Translations under genes and position numbers: made by a program
Notes under the pieces: model-generated
Databases searched by the model: none
What the model was told of the DNA's origin: nothing
What the model saw: the letters and a program-made list of their open reading frames with translations, nothing else
Assembly: GCF_030272695.1 (NCBI RefSeq)
Contig: NZ_JARFYN010000026.1
Coordinates: 26,737-90,736, forward strand
Reading direction: 5' to 3'
Length of the DNA: 64,000 nucleotides
Source: Martinezella calliandrae
GTDB lineage: Bacteria; Pseudomonadota; Alphaproteobacteria; Rhizobiales; Rhizobiaceae
In this document: positions 35,465-46,426 of the stretch, piece by piece
Layout of the letters: each line of letters begins with the position of its first letter
Position numbering within the stretch: position 1 is the first letter of the stretch

Positions 35465-36611
35465 GTTCCAAATCCAATTCCGGAGCGGCGGATAACATGG
35501 GCACCGTGGCCATGGCCGTTCTCAACGCGATCCAGAACCCCGTCGTCATGGTCGACGAGGCTGGCCTGATCGCGTTCGCCAATTGGGAGGCTGAAGCCTT
35601 CTTCGGCGCCAGCGCCTCACATCTGGCGCGCCATGAAATTTCCACCTTCATTCCCTTCGGCAGTCCGCTGCTTGCGCTGATCGACCAGGTGCGCGAGCGC
35701 CGCGGCCCGGTCAACGAATATCGCGTCGATCTCAGCTCGCCGCGCCTCGGTCAGGACAAGCTGGTGGATATCTACGTCGCGCCTGTGTCGAGCGAGCCCG
35801 GCGCCGTGGTGATTGTTTTCCAGGAACGGTCCATGGCCGACAAGATCGATCGGCAGTTGACCCATCGCGCCGCCGCTCGCTCGGTGACTGGCCTCGCATC
35901 GATGCTGGCGCATGAGATTAAAAATCCGCTTTCCGGCATCCGGGGCGCGGCCCAACTGCTCGAACAGTCGGTAGAGGATGACGACCGCGGGCTGACGCGC
36001 CTCATCTGCGACGAGACCGATCGAATCGTCTCGCTGGTCGACCGCATGGAGGTCTTCTCCGACGAGCGTCCGATCGACCGCGTGCCGGTCAATATCCATT
36101 CCGTCCTCGACCATGTTAAGGCGGTCGCCAAGGCGGGTTTTGCCCGCAATATCAAGGTCACCGAGAACTACGACCCGTCGCTGCCAGCGGTTTACGCCAA
36201 CAGGGACCAGCTCGTGCAGATTTTCCTCAATCTGGTGAAGAACGCTGCCGAAGCCATTGGCGACCGGCCTGATGGCGAGATCATGCTGACGACGGCTTAT
36301 CGACCGGGTATCCGCCTTTCCGTTGCCGGCACGCGCGAGAAAATCTCGTTGCCGCTCGAGTTCTGTGTGATCGACAACGGTCCCGGCGTGCCGGCCGACC
36401 TCTTGCCGCATCTATTCGACCCGTTCATCACTACGAAGACGAACGGGACGGGTCTCGGTCTGGCGCTTGTCGCCAAGATCATCGGTGACCATGGTGGTAT
36501 CGTCGAATGCGATAGCCAGAACCATCGCACCACTTTCCGCGTCCTGATGCCTGCCTCCAAGGGCACCACGCTTGAAGACGCTCCTCTTGCGAACTCTACA
36601 GGGACTACTCG

Positions 36612-36615
<4 letters not shown>
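35461..36615 (+). CDS. ntrB: Nitrogen regulation sensor kinase NtrB (GlnL)
   Basis: Cytoplasmic histidine kinase/phosphatase controlled by PII proteins; it sets NtrC phosphorylation by nitrogen status. It has 384 residues. PAS domain about 15-120 (NPVVMVDEAGLIAFANWEAE), dimerisation domain with phospho-His 151 (AHEIKNPLSGIRGAAQLLE), then N box (FLNLVKNAAEAI), G1 (VIDNGPGVP) and G2 (TNGTGLGLALV). No membrane segments. Coupled to both dusB and ntrC by start-stop overlaps. Confidence 0.97.
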
Positions 36616-38063
<1,448 letters not shown>

Positions 38064-38345
38064 CAATGTGATCGGATGCGTTGCATTTTCGCCACAATGC
38101 GTTGCTTAAAGGTCACGCAGCCGGTTCACGGTTTTTGCGGTAGCGATTCGTCGAGTGCGTTACTGCGCAAGGGGAAATTGTTCAAAAATTTCAGATCATT
38201 GCTCAAGTGGTTTGAAGCGTAGGTTTCGCGTCGGTGCGAAGCCGGATGACGGTTCCAGTCTTTGCCAGTCGCTCGTGCCGCGAAAACAGTGCTGATGCAA
38301 TTTGGCCAAGGCGTCGACCGTCGCCTGTGCCCGGAGACATTGGGA

Positions 38346-40619
38346 ATGAAGCAGGACGCGGTGTCGCCGGCGGCGAGCGACGAGGCGGTTGTCAAGGTGA
38401 CGGACCGCCGTGCATCCTTCGCCCTTCCCGGCCTGATCTTGGCCGGCGGCGCGCTGTTGTGCGCGATTGCTACGCTTCTCCTGCTGCTGGGGTTGACGCC
38501 GATTGCCCCGACGTCCTCCGTCGTCTTCACCTCGGTCGTGATCAACAGTCTGTTCGTTCTGGGCCTGATCGCCCTGATCGCGCGCGAAGTTGCGCGCCTT
38601 CTGAAAGCGCGCAGCCGTGGCCGCGCGGCGGCGCGGCTGCATATACGCATCGTTGTTCTCTTCTCCATCGTCGCGATCACGCCCGCCATCCTCGTGGCGA
38701 TCGTCGCCAGCCTGACGCTGAATGTCGGCCTTGATCGCTGGTTTGCGTTGCGCACGCAACAGATCATCAGCTCCTCGCAGAATGTGGCGCAGGCCTATCT
38801 GATGGAGAACGCCAGCTATCTGCAGGGCCAGACTGTTTCCATGGCGAACGACCTTGAGCGCAATCGCACGCTCTATAGTCTCGATCGCACCGGTTTTTCC
38901 GATTTGATGACCCGGCAAGCCAAGGGCCGCGGCATGCTTGGGGCTTTCCTGGTACGCCGTGACGGCACCGCGATTGTTCAGGCCGACATCAAAACCGAGC
39001 GCCCCTTGCCGGCAATACCGAAGGACGCGCTCGATGCCTCCGCCGATGGTCAGCCGACGCTCATCCCGCCAGGTGTCACCAACCTCGTCGGTGCGGTCAT
39101 CAAACTGGACGAAATTCCGGGCGCGTTTCTCTACACGGTCCGCGCCGTTGATCCGCGCGTCATGAACGCCATGCGCATGGTCGAAGACAACACGGCCGAA
39201 TACAAGACGATGGAAGAGGGGCGTATGTCCCTGCAGATTGCTTTTGCCGTGCTTTACATCGGCTTCGCGCTGATCGTGCTGCTCGCAGCGATCTGGACCG
39301 CGATTGCGGTCGCCGATCGGATTGTTCGGCCGATCCGGCTTTTGATCAGCGCCGCTGACAATGTCGCGTCCGGCAACATGAATGTGCTGGTGCCGGTGCG
39401 TGCTGCCGATGGCGACGTTGGCAGTCTGTCGAGAACCTTCAACAAGATGATTTCGGAGATTCGCACCCAGCGCGACGAGATCCTTGAAGCCAAGGACGAG
39501 GTGGACGACCGCCGCCGCTTCATCGAAGCGGTGCTTTCCGGCGTTACCGCGGCCGTGATCGGCGTCGAACATGACCGGCGCATCACCATCGCCAACACCT
39601 CTGCCGAGGAGCTGCTGACCCTGAAGAGCGACGAGCTTGTCGGCAAGAACCTGGCGGACATCGCTCCCGAGGTCGATCAGGTCGTAACCGAAGCGACAAC
39701 GCGGCACCGCAGCGATTTCCGCAAACAGATCAGTCTGGTGCGTGGCGGCACGGTGCGCACGCTGAGCGTTCAGGTGACGCGCGAAGAATCGCGCGACTCA
39801 AATGAATCCTACGTCATCACACTCGACGACATTACCGACCTGGTCATTGCGCAGCGCTCGACGGCCTGGGCCGACGTCGCTCGCCGCATCGCACATGAAA
39901 TCAAGAACCCGCTGACGCCGATCCAGCTTTCCGCCGAGCGTATTCGCCGCCGCTTCGGCAAGAATATCGCCGAATCCGATCGCGCCGTCTTCGATCAATG
40001 CACCGACACCATCATTCGCCAGGTCGGCGATATCGGCCGTATGGTCGATGAATTCTCTTCCTTTGCCCGCATGCCGAAGCCGACCATGGAACCAAGCGAC
40101 CTGCGCGATATCCTGCGTGACGCGGTGTTCCTGCGCGAAATGGGCAATAACCACGTCAAGTTCGAGCGCGAACTCGGCGATGAACCGCTGGAGGGCATGT
40201 TCGACACACGTATGCTCGGCCAGGCCTTCGGCAATCTCATCAAGAACGCCGTCGAGGCGATCGAGGGCGTGCCGAGTGGCGAAAATCGTGAGCAGCCGAA
40301 AGTCCTCGTGCGCTCGTTCCTCGATGCCGAACGCGACCGCTTTACGGTCGATGTCATCGATAACGGCCGTGGACTGCCGGTCGAGAACCGGCACAGCATT
40401 CTAGAACCCTACATGACGATGCGCGAGAAAGGCACCGGGCTAGGGCTCGCCATCGTCAAGAAGATCATTGAAGACCATGGCGGGCAGCTCGAGTTGCACG
40501 ATGCTCCCGCCGATTTCGACCAGGGCAGGGGCGCCATGATCCGGGTGCATTTACCGCGCCGTGAGCAGGCCACCGTCGCCCAGACAGCAAGTGATAAGGA
40601 AAGTGTATATGGCATCTGA
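38346..40619 (+). CDS. ntrY: Transmembrane nitrogen sensor kinase NtrY
   Basis: Membrane histidine kinase paired with NtrX. About 757 residues. Membrane helices lie near the N-terminus (FALPGLILAGGALLCAIATLLLLL type segments, three in the first 130 residues) and one before the HAMP domain (IAFAVLYIGFALIVLLAAIW). A PAS domain follows, then HisKA (RRIAHEIKNPLTPIQLSAERI) and the ATPase domain (LIKNAVEAIEG, DNGRGLP, GTGLGLAIV). Starts are ambiguous: TTG 38262, ATG 38295, or ATG 38346, chosen for the GGAG nine bases upstream. It overlaps ntrX by 11 bases. Confidence 0.95.
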   Translation: MKQDAVSPAASDEAVVKVTDRRASFALPGLILAGGALLCAIATLLLLLGLTPIAPTSSVVFTSVVINSLFVLGLIALIAREVARLLKARSRGRAAARLHIRIVVLFSIVAITPAILVAIVASLTLNVGLDRWFALRTQQIISSSQNVAQAYLMENASYLQGQTVSMANDLERNRTLYSLDRTGFSDLMTRQAKGRGMLGAFLVRRDGTAIVQADIKTERPLPAIPKDALDASADGQPTLIPPGVTNLVGAVIKLDEIPGAFLYTVRAVDPRVMNAMRMVEDNTAEYKTMEEGRMSLQIAFAVLYIGFALIVLLAAIWTAIAVADRIVRPIRLLISAADNVASGNMNVLVPVRAADGDVGSLSRTFNKMISEIRTQRDEILEAKDEVDDRRRFIEAVLSGVTAAVIGVEHDRRITIANTSAEELLTLKSDELVGKNLADIAPEVDQVVTEATTRHRSDFRKQISLVRGGTVRTLSVQVTREESRDSNESYVITLDDITDLVIAQRSTAWADVARRIAHEIKNPLTPIQLSAERIRRRFGKNIAESDRAVFDQCTDTIIRQVGDIGRMVDEFSSFARMPKPTMEPSDLRDILRDAVFLREMGNNHVKFERELGDEPLEGMFDTRMLGQAFGNLIKNAVEAIEGVPSGENREQPKVLVRSFLDAERDRFTVDVIDNGRGLPVENRHSILEPYMTMREKGTGLGLAIVKKIIEDHGGQLELHDAPADFDQGRGAMIRVHLPRREQATVAQTASDKESVYGI

Positions 40620-41973
40620 TATTCTCGTGGTGGATGACGAGGAAGACATTCGCGAAATCGTTTCGGGAATTCTTTCGGATGAGGGGCATGAGACGCGCAC
40701 GGCATTTGACAGCGACAGCGCTCTCGCAGCGATCTCAGATCGGGCGCCGCGGCTGATCTTCCTCGATATCTGGATGCAAGGCAGCAAGCTTGACGGTCTG
40801 TCGCTGCTGGACGAGATCAAGACGCGCCATCCGGAATTGCCTGTCGTGATGATCTCCGGCCACGGCAATATCGAAACCGCTGTCTCGGCCATCAAACGCG
40901 GCGCCTTCGATTTCATCGAGAAACCGTTTAAGGCTGATCGGCTGATCCTGATTGCCGAACGTGCCTTGGAAAATTCCAAGCTGAAGCGCGAGGTTTCGGA
41001 GCTTAAGCGCCGCACGGGCGACGCCGTCGAGCTCATCGGCACGTCGGTTGCCGTCTCGCAGCTTCGCCAGACCATCGACAAGGTCTCGCCCACCAACAGT
41101 CGCGTGATGATCTTTGGCCCGTCTGGCTCCGGTAAGGAGCTCGTGGCCCGCATGATGCACAAGAAGTCGACGCGGGCCAACGGTCCCTTCGTCGCTCTGA
41201 ATGCTGCGACGATCACACCCGAACGGATGGAGATAGCCCTCTTCGGCACCGAGGGCTCGCCGGGTCAGCCGCGCAAGATCGGCGCGCTGGAAGAGGCGCA
41301 TCGTGGCATTCTCTATCTCGACGAAGTCGGTGAGATGCCACGCGAGACCCAGAACAAGATCCTGCGCGTACTGGTCGATCAGCAGTTTGAACGTGTCGGC
41401 GGCTCGAAGCGGGTGAAAGTCGATGTGCGTATCATATCGTCGACCGCCTATAATCTGGAAAGCCGGATTGCCGAAAGCCTGTTCCGTGAAGACCTCTACC
41501 ACCGTCTTGCCGTGGTGCCCGTACGTGTGCCGGCGCTTGCCGAACGGCGCGAGGATATCCCTTTTCTCGTCGACCAACTAATGCGCCAGATTTCCGAACA
41601 GGCCGGCATCCGCTCGCGGCGGATCGGCGACGACGCCATGGCGGTGCTGCAGGCGCATGATTGGCCGGGCAATATCCGCCAGCTTCGTAACAATATCGAA
41701 CGTCTGATGATCCTGGCGCGCACGGATGGCCCGGAGACGCCGATCACAGCCGAGATGCTGCCGACCGACCTTGGTGACATGCTGCCGAAAGTTTCCGCCA
41801 AGAACGACTATCACATCATGACATTGCCGCTACGCGAAGCCCGCGAAATGTTCGAGCGCGACTATCTGATCGCGCAGATCAACCGGTTCGGCGGCAATAT
41901 TTCCCGCACGGCCGAATTCGTCGGCATGGAGCGATCGGCACTGCACCGCAAGCTGAAATCGCTCGGCGTCTGA
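40609..41973 (+). CDS. ntrX: Response regulator NtrX (no GAFTGA motif)
   Basis: 454 residues. Receiver with phospho-Asp 53 (LIFLDIWMQ), AAA+ domain with Walker A GPSGSGKE and Walker B RGILYLDEVGEMP, and a C-terminal Fis-like HTH (NISRTAEFVGMERSALHRKL). At the place where sigma-54 activators carry GAFTGA it reads ALFGTEGSPGQPRKIGALEEA, so the sigma-54 contact loop is absent. NtrC in the same cluster keeps the motif. ATG 40609 gives the family start; the longer frame from 40561 lies inside ntrY. Confidence 0.96.
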   Translation: MASDILVVDDEEDIREIVSGILSDEGHETRTAFDSDSALAAISDRAPRLIFLDIWMQGSKLDGLSLLDEIKTRHPELPVVMISGHGNIETAVSAIKRGAFDFIEKPFKADRLILIAERALENSKLKREVSELKRRTGDAVELIGTSVAVSQLRQTIDKVSPTNSRVMIFGPSGSGKELVARMMHKKSTRANGPFVALNAATITPERMEIALFGTEGSPGQPRKIGALEEAHRGILYLDEVGEMPRETQNKILRVLVDQQFERVGGSKRVKVDVRIISSTAYNLESRIAESLFREDLYHRLAVVPVRVPALAERREDIPFLVDQLMRQISEQAGIRSRRIGDDAMAVLQAHDWPGNIRQLRNNIERLMILARTDGPETPITAEMLPTDLGDMLPKVSAKNDYHIMTLPLREAREMFERDYLIAQINRFGGNISRTAEFVGMERSALHRKLKSLGV

Positions 41974-42047
41974 AGCCATTTGCGCGGTCGTTGCGATCTG
42001 CCGCGCAACTCTTTCATATATCTATAAAATTCTGATCAGGATTTGCC

Positions 42048-42911
42048 ATGCCGAGAATAGCTTATGTGAATGGTCGTTATGTCAATCACAGCGACGCGAT
42101 GGTTCATGTCGAGGATCGCGGCTATCAGTTCGCCGACGGCGTCTACGAAGTCTGCGAAGTCCGGCACGGCTTGATCGTTGATCTTACCCGCCATCTCGAC
42201 CGTCTCAACCGCTCGCTCGGGGAACTGCGCATTGCCTGGCCGATGAGCCGCGCGGCGCTGATCCATGTGATTCGCGAAACTCTGCGCCGCAATCATGTCC
42301 GCAACGGCCTGTTCTATCTGCAGGTCACCCGCGGCGTCGCGCGCCGTGATCATGTCTTCCCGCCGGCCGATACGCCACCCTCGATTGTCGTCACCGCCAA
42401 AAGCACCGATCAGTCCGCGATCGCCAAGAAAAATGCCAATGGCATCAAGGCGATTACCGTGCGCGACAATCGCTGGGACCGCGTCGACATCAAGTCGGTC
42501 GGGCTTTTGTCGAACGCAATGGTTCGTCAGCAGGCCAAGGAAGCCGGTGCACAGGAGGCGATCTATATCGACCATCACGGCATGGTGAAGGAAGGCGCGG
42601 CGACCAACGTCTGGATCGTCGATTCTGATGGTAACCTCGTAACGCGCCCGGCCGAGCATGGCATTCTGCGCGGCATTACGCGCACCACGCTGATGGATGT
42701 TGCCGCGAAATTGGAGCTTCCGATCGTCGAGCGCTTTTTCTCCGTCGAGGAGATGATGGCGGCGCGTGAAGTGTTCATCACGGCAGCCACAAGTATTTGT
42801 TTTCCCGTGGTTGCCATTGATGGTGAGGCGATCGCCAACGGTCATCCTGGAAGCGTTTCGCAGAAAATTCGTGAAGCCTTTTTCGACGTTGCGGAAAAGA
42901 CTGCGATTTGA
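42048..42911 (+). CDS. dat: D-amino-acid aminotransferase (PLP fold-type IV)
   Basis: 287 residues of the class IV aminotransferase family. The N-terminus IAYVNGRYVNHSDAMVHVEDRGYQFADGVYE is characteristic; the catalytic Lys lies in DRVDIKSVGLLSN; the PLP-stabilising Glu is in GMVKEGAATNVWIVD. D-alanine transaminase is the usual annotation in this position, making D-Glu or D-Ala for peptidoglycan; branched-chain specificity cannot be excluded from sequence alone. It lies between ntrX and hfq, as in other rhizobia. Confidence 0.85.
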   Translation: MPRIAYVNGRYVNHSDAMVHVEDRGYQFADGVYEVCEVRHGLIVDLTRHLDRLNRSLGELRIAWPMSRAALIHVIRETLRRNHVRNGLFYLQVTRGVARRDHVFPPADTPPSIVVTAKSTDQSAIAKKNANGIKAITVRDNRWDRVDIKSVGLLSNAMVRQQAKEAGAQEAIYIDHHGMVKEGAATNVWIVDSDGNLVTRPAEHGILRGITRTTLMDVAAKLELPIVERFFSVEEMMAAREVFITAATSICFPVVAIDGEAIANGHPGSVSQKIREAFFDVAEKTAI

Positions 42912-43020
42912 TACCTACAGTCGCAGGGGAGGAGAGAGTGAGGATATCTCCTGTCCGGAGGTCTCAGTATATCTTGATATTTCACCGGCTTAGGCTGGCA
43001 AAAAAGAAAGAAGCGGCGCG

Positions 43021-43263
43021 ATGGCGGAACGTTCTCAGAATTTGCAGGACCTATTTCTCAATACAGTTCGCAAACAAAAGATTTCACTGACGATCTTTTT
43101 GATTAATGGCGTAAAGCTTACGGGCGTCGTTACGTCCTTCGACAATTTCTGCGTGCTGCTGCGCCGCGACGGCCATTCGCAGCTCGTCTACAAGCATGCG
43201 ATCTCGACGATCATGCCTGGCCAGCCGATGCAGATGTTCGAGAGCGAAGAAGTCGCATCCTAA
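43021..43263 (+). CDS. hfq: RNA chaperone Hfq
   Basis: Hexameric Sm-like protein that pairs small RNAs with mRNAs; in rhizobia it also affects nitrogen-fixation gene control. It has 80 residues. Sm1 is FLINGVKLTGVVTSFDNFCVLL and Sm2 contains YKHAISTIMP; the distal-face pattern and the QDLFLNT proximal residues are intact. The short acidic tail is usual for alphaproteobacteria. hflX follows in the same frame, 123 bases after the stop. Confidence 0.99.
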   Translation: MAERSQNLQDLFLNTVRKQKISLTIFLINGVKLTGVVTSFDNFCVLLRRDGHSQLVYKHAISTIMPGQPMQMFESEEVAS

Positions 43264-43386
43264 CTAGGATTTGCCGCTATCACGACACGCGATACCAAAA
43301 ATGATTCCATCATCCCGGAAGCGATAAGGCATCGGGATGACTCGCATGCTGTCGTTATTGTCCCTGTTCTGAAGCAGGCGCGTGCG

Positions 43387-44676
43387 GTGCGTTCCGCACA
43401 GGCCGACAGTGCGATAACAACCTCACGTTCCCCCGAAAGCCGGCTGGAAGAAGCCAAGGGTCTCGCACTGGCGATTGACCTCGATGTCGTCAACGGCTCG
43501 ATCGTGCCGATCAACGAACCGCGTCCGGCGACGCTGCTCGGCACCGGCAAGATGGAAGAGATCCGCGCGCTGCTCGATGAATTCAATGCCGGCCTGGTGA
43601 TCGTCGATCATCCGCTGACGCCGGTGCAACAGCGCAATCTCGAGAAGGAATGGAACGCCAAGGTCATCGACCGCACGGGTCTCATCCTCGAAATTTTCGG
43701 CCGCCGCGCCTCCACCAAGGAAGGCACGCTGCAGGTCGAACTAGCGCATTTGAACTATCAGAAGGGCCGGTTGGTCCGGAGCTGGACACACCTTGAGCGC
43801 CAGCGCGGCGGCGCGGGCTTCATGGGCGGCCCCGGCGAAACCCAGATTGAAGCCGACCGGCGCTTGCTTCAGGAGCGGATCATCCGGCTTGAGCGCGAAT
43901 TGGAGCAGGTGGTGCGCACCCGCCAGCTTCATCGCGCCAAGCGCAGGAAGGTGCCGCATCCGATCGTGGCGTTGGTGGGCTATACCAATGCCGGCAAGTC
44001 GACGCTGTTCAACCGGATTACCGGTGCCGGCGTCTTGGCTGAGGATATGCTGTTTGCGACGCTCGATCCGACGCTGCGGCGCATGAAGTTGCCGCATGGC
44101 CGCACCGTGATCCTTTCCGATACCGTCGGATTCATCTCCGACCTGCCGACCCATCTGGTCGCCGCTTTCCGCGCCACGTTGGAAGAAGTCTTGGAGGCCG
44201 ACCTGATCCTGCATGTCCGTGATCTTTCGGATGACGACAATCAGGCGCAGAGCGCCGATGTGATGCGAATTCTCGGCGATCTGGGCATCGGCGAGGCGCA
44301 AGGGGCGGAGCGCATCCTCGAAGTCTGGAACAAGATCGACCGCCTGGAGCCCGAGACACACGACGCCATCGTCCAGAAGGCATCAACCGCCGAAAACGTC
44401 ATCGCGGTATCGGCAAAAAGCGGCGAGGGCGTCGGTCGCCTGATGGAAGAAATCAGCCGCCGGCTTTCCGGTGTCTTGACCGAAACAACGATCACGCTGC
44501 CGGTCGATAGACTGGCGCTGCTTTCCTGGCTCTACAATCATGCCATCGTCGATGCTCGCGAAGACAACGAAGACGGTACGGTCACGCTGGATGTGCGCCT
44601 GACCGAGACGGAGGCGGCGGAGCTTGAGCGGCGCATGGGCATCGGCCCGAAACCACAACGCGAAGACTGGGAATAG
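43387..44676 (+). CDS. hflX: Ribosome-associated GTPase HflX
   Basis: GTPase that binds the 50S subunit and splits stalled ribosomes. It has 429 residues from GTG 43387. The N-terminal domain includes EEAKGLALAIDLDVVNGS and ATLLGTGKMEEI; the G domain has G1 GYTNAGKSTLFNRI, G3 DTVGFISDLP and G4 NKID. The same frame is open back to the hfq stop and translates to a plausible first beta strand (HAVVIVPVLKQ) that GTG 43387 would exclude, yet no ATG, GTG or TTG lies there in frame. The true start is therefore doubtful. Confidence 0.92.
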   Translation: MRSAQADSAITTSRSPESRLEEAKGLALAIDLDVVNGSIVPINEPRPATLLGTGKMEEIRALLDEFNAGLVIVDHPLTPVQQRNLEKEWNAKVIDRTGLILEIFGRRASTKEGTLQVELAHLNYQKGRLVRSWTHLERQRGGAGFMGGPGETQIEADRRLLQERIIRLERELEQVVRTRQLHRAKRRKVPHPIVALVGYTNAGKSTLFNRITGAGVLAEDMLFATLDPTLRRMKLPHGRTVILSDTVGFISDLPTHLVAAFRATLEEVLEADLILHVRDLSDDDNQAQSADVMRILGDLGIGEAQGAERILEVWNKIDRLEPETHDAIVQKASTAENVIAVSAKSGEGVGRLMEEISRRLSGVLTETTITLPVDRLALLSWLYNHAIVDAREDNEDGTVTLDVRLTETEAAELERRMGIGPKPQREDWE

Positions 44677-44681
44677 GCGTC

Positions 44682-45518
44682 CTATTCCGCGAGCTGACGC
44701 TCGATCGCCTTCGCCGCCTGCCAAATATCTTCCATCCGCTCCAGGGAAGCACCGTCCAGGGTTTCTCCCTCGGCTGCAAGTGTCGTTTCGATGTGATTGA
44801 AGCGGCGGCGAAATTTCGTGTTCGTGCCGCGCAATGCCTGTTCCGGATCTGCTTTCACATGCCGGCCGATGTTGACGACGGCGAAGATCAGGTCGCCTAG
44901 CTCGTCGCTGACCTTGGCCTTGTCGCCGATCGCAAGCGCCACCCGCAACTCGTCGATCTCCTCCTCGATCTTGTCGAGGATCGGTTCGGGCGCTGACCAG
45001 TCGAAGCCGACTTTGGCAGCGCGCTCCTGCAATTTCAGCGCCTCGGTCAGGGCGGGGAACGTGCGCTGCACCGAACCGAGAAAACCGGTTCTGAAATCCT
45101 CGCCAATACCTCGCCGTGCCCGGCGCGCGGCTCGCTCGCGCTTCTCTTGCGCCTTGATCTCTTCCCATTGCACCTTCACCGCGTCGGGCGTATCGGCGCC
45201 GGAGACCGCGAAGACATGCGGGTGCCGGCGGATCATCTTGCGGGTTATGGCTTCCACCACGTCTCCGAATGAGAATTCGCCGGCTTCCTCTGCCATGCGG
45301 GCGTGGAAGACGACCTGCAGCAGCAGATCGCCGAGCTCCTCGCAAAGATCGTCCATATCCCTGCGTTCGATCGCGTCGGAAACCTCGTATGCCTCCTCGA
45401 TCGTGTAGGGCTTGATGGTCTCGAAGGTCTGGACGATGTCCCAGGGGCAACCGGTCTCGGGATTGCGCAGCGCCGCCATGATTTCGATCAGGCGGGATAT
45501 GTCTCGCGATGCTTCCAT
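44682..45518 (-). CDS. mazG: Nucleoside triphosphate pyrophosphohydrolase MazG
   Basis: House-cleaning NTP pyrophosphatase. 278 residues with two MazG modules. The first has CPWDIVQTFETIKPYTIEEAYEV and DDLCEELGDLLLQVVFHARM, with the EExxE/D metal-binding pattern; the second has KIEEEIDELRVAL and KVSDELGDLIFAVVN. ATG 45518 has GAGG six bases upstream; TTG 45533 would add five residues. It converges with hflX, with only five bases between stops. Confidence 0.94.
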   Translation of the reverse strand: MEASRDISRLIEIMAALRNPETGCPWDIVQTFETIKPYTIEEAYEVSDAIERRDMDDLCEELGDLLLQVVFHARMAEEAGEFSFGDVVEAITRKMIRRHPHVFAVSGADTPDAVKVQWEEIKAQEKRERAARRARRGIGEDFRTGFLGSVQRTFPALTEALKLQERAAKVGFDWSAPEPILDKIEEEIDELRVALAIGDKAKVSDELGDLIFAVVNIGRHVKADPEQALRGTNTKFRRRFNHIETTLAAEGETLDGASLERMEDIWQAAKAIERQLAE

Positions 45519-45544
45519 CGGGGCCTCTATCAATCTTGTCTTAG

Positions 45545-46132
45545 TCAGTTCAGTGGAATGTCGTTTTCGCTCTTGGACGCCTGATAGCGGTTGGAGAGCG
45601 CGTTGTAGGCGGCCTTGATGCGCGCTGTCTGTTCCTTGAGGGCCGTCTTCAGCGGGTCCGCTTCGGTTTCGATGAGATCGGCGACCGCAAAGCTGTTCCA
45701 GAAGGCGTTCTGCCGGCGGTATCCACCCGGTTCCAGTCCGAATACCTCTTTCAGGATCTTCAGGTCATGCGGGATCGCGAAAGCGTCGCGGGAATCCTCG
45801 TGGCTGAAAAAATAGTAGAAATTGTCGAAACCGGCCCAGGTGATCGCCGACATGCACATGGTGCAGGGCTCGTGGGTGGAGAGGAAGATCAGGTCCTTGG
45901 TCGCGGGCCTTTGGCCGAGTTCGTAAAACCGCTTCAACGCATGGACTTCCCCATGCCAAAGCGGATTTTCGAGCTCGTTGTTCGTTTCAGCGATAACCAG
46001 CGACAGGTCGGATTTACGCAGGATCGCGGCGCCGAATACTTTGTTGCCGGCGGCAACGCCCCTTTTAGTTAGCGGCAGGATATCGTCTTCCATCACATCG
46101 AGGAGGCGAGGGGCGATGGTGTTGGCGGACAA
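45545..46132 (-). CDS. Nucleoside deaminase (CMP/dCMP deaminase superfamily)
   Basis: 195 residues. The zinc site is complete: HGEVHALKRF supplies His and the proton-shuttling Glu, and HEPCTMCMSAITWAG supplies two Cys. A C-terminal extension from about residue 120 (LEPGGYRRQNAFWNSF) is beyond the minimal fold. It is not TadA-like in length. The substrate (guanine, cytosine or a modified base) cannot be read from sequence. It lies 27 bases upstream of mazG on the same strand, so both may be nucleotide-pool sanitation genes. Confidence 0.82.
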   Translation of the reverse strand: MSANTIAPRLLDVMEDDILPLTKRGVAAGNKVFGAAILRKSDLSLVIAETNNELENPLWHGEVHALKRFYELGQRPATKDLIFLSTHEPCTMCMSAITWAGFDNFYYFFSHEDSRDAFAIPHDLKILKEVFGLEPGGYRRQNAFWNSFAVADLIETEADPLKTALKEQTARIKAAYNALSNRYQASKSENDIPLN

Positions 46133-46426
46133 GCGGCATACTCCGAAACATTTTCCCTATCTTAACGGCATCCCCGGCTATACGGAATGCGCAAATGACG
46201 TATGGACACCGTTTGCCACAGGCAATAGGACTGTCTTTGCTGGCAAGAAGTCTTAAAAGTCTATGGATTTCCTGTATTTATCTTGATCCGGGCGTCTGGT
46301 GAGTTTTGCTCAAATCGGAGAGATGTCGAGCAAAAGAATACGGGTTCGCCGGGGCATTAGAATTTCTGTTTCTTCATTCTATTGGCTGCTAGGGTGATAT
46401 TCAGGCAATCTCGAAGTGGAATGATA

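Noticed and set aside
38196..39707. 503-codon minus-strand frame opposite ntrY
   Set aside because: Antisense of a certain sensor kinase gene.
44383..45450. 355-codon minus-strand frame overlapping hflX and mazG
   Set aside because: Out of frame with mazG on the same strand; Arg/Gly-rich translation typical of a shifted frame.
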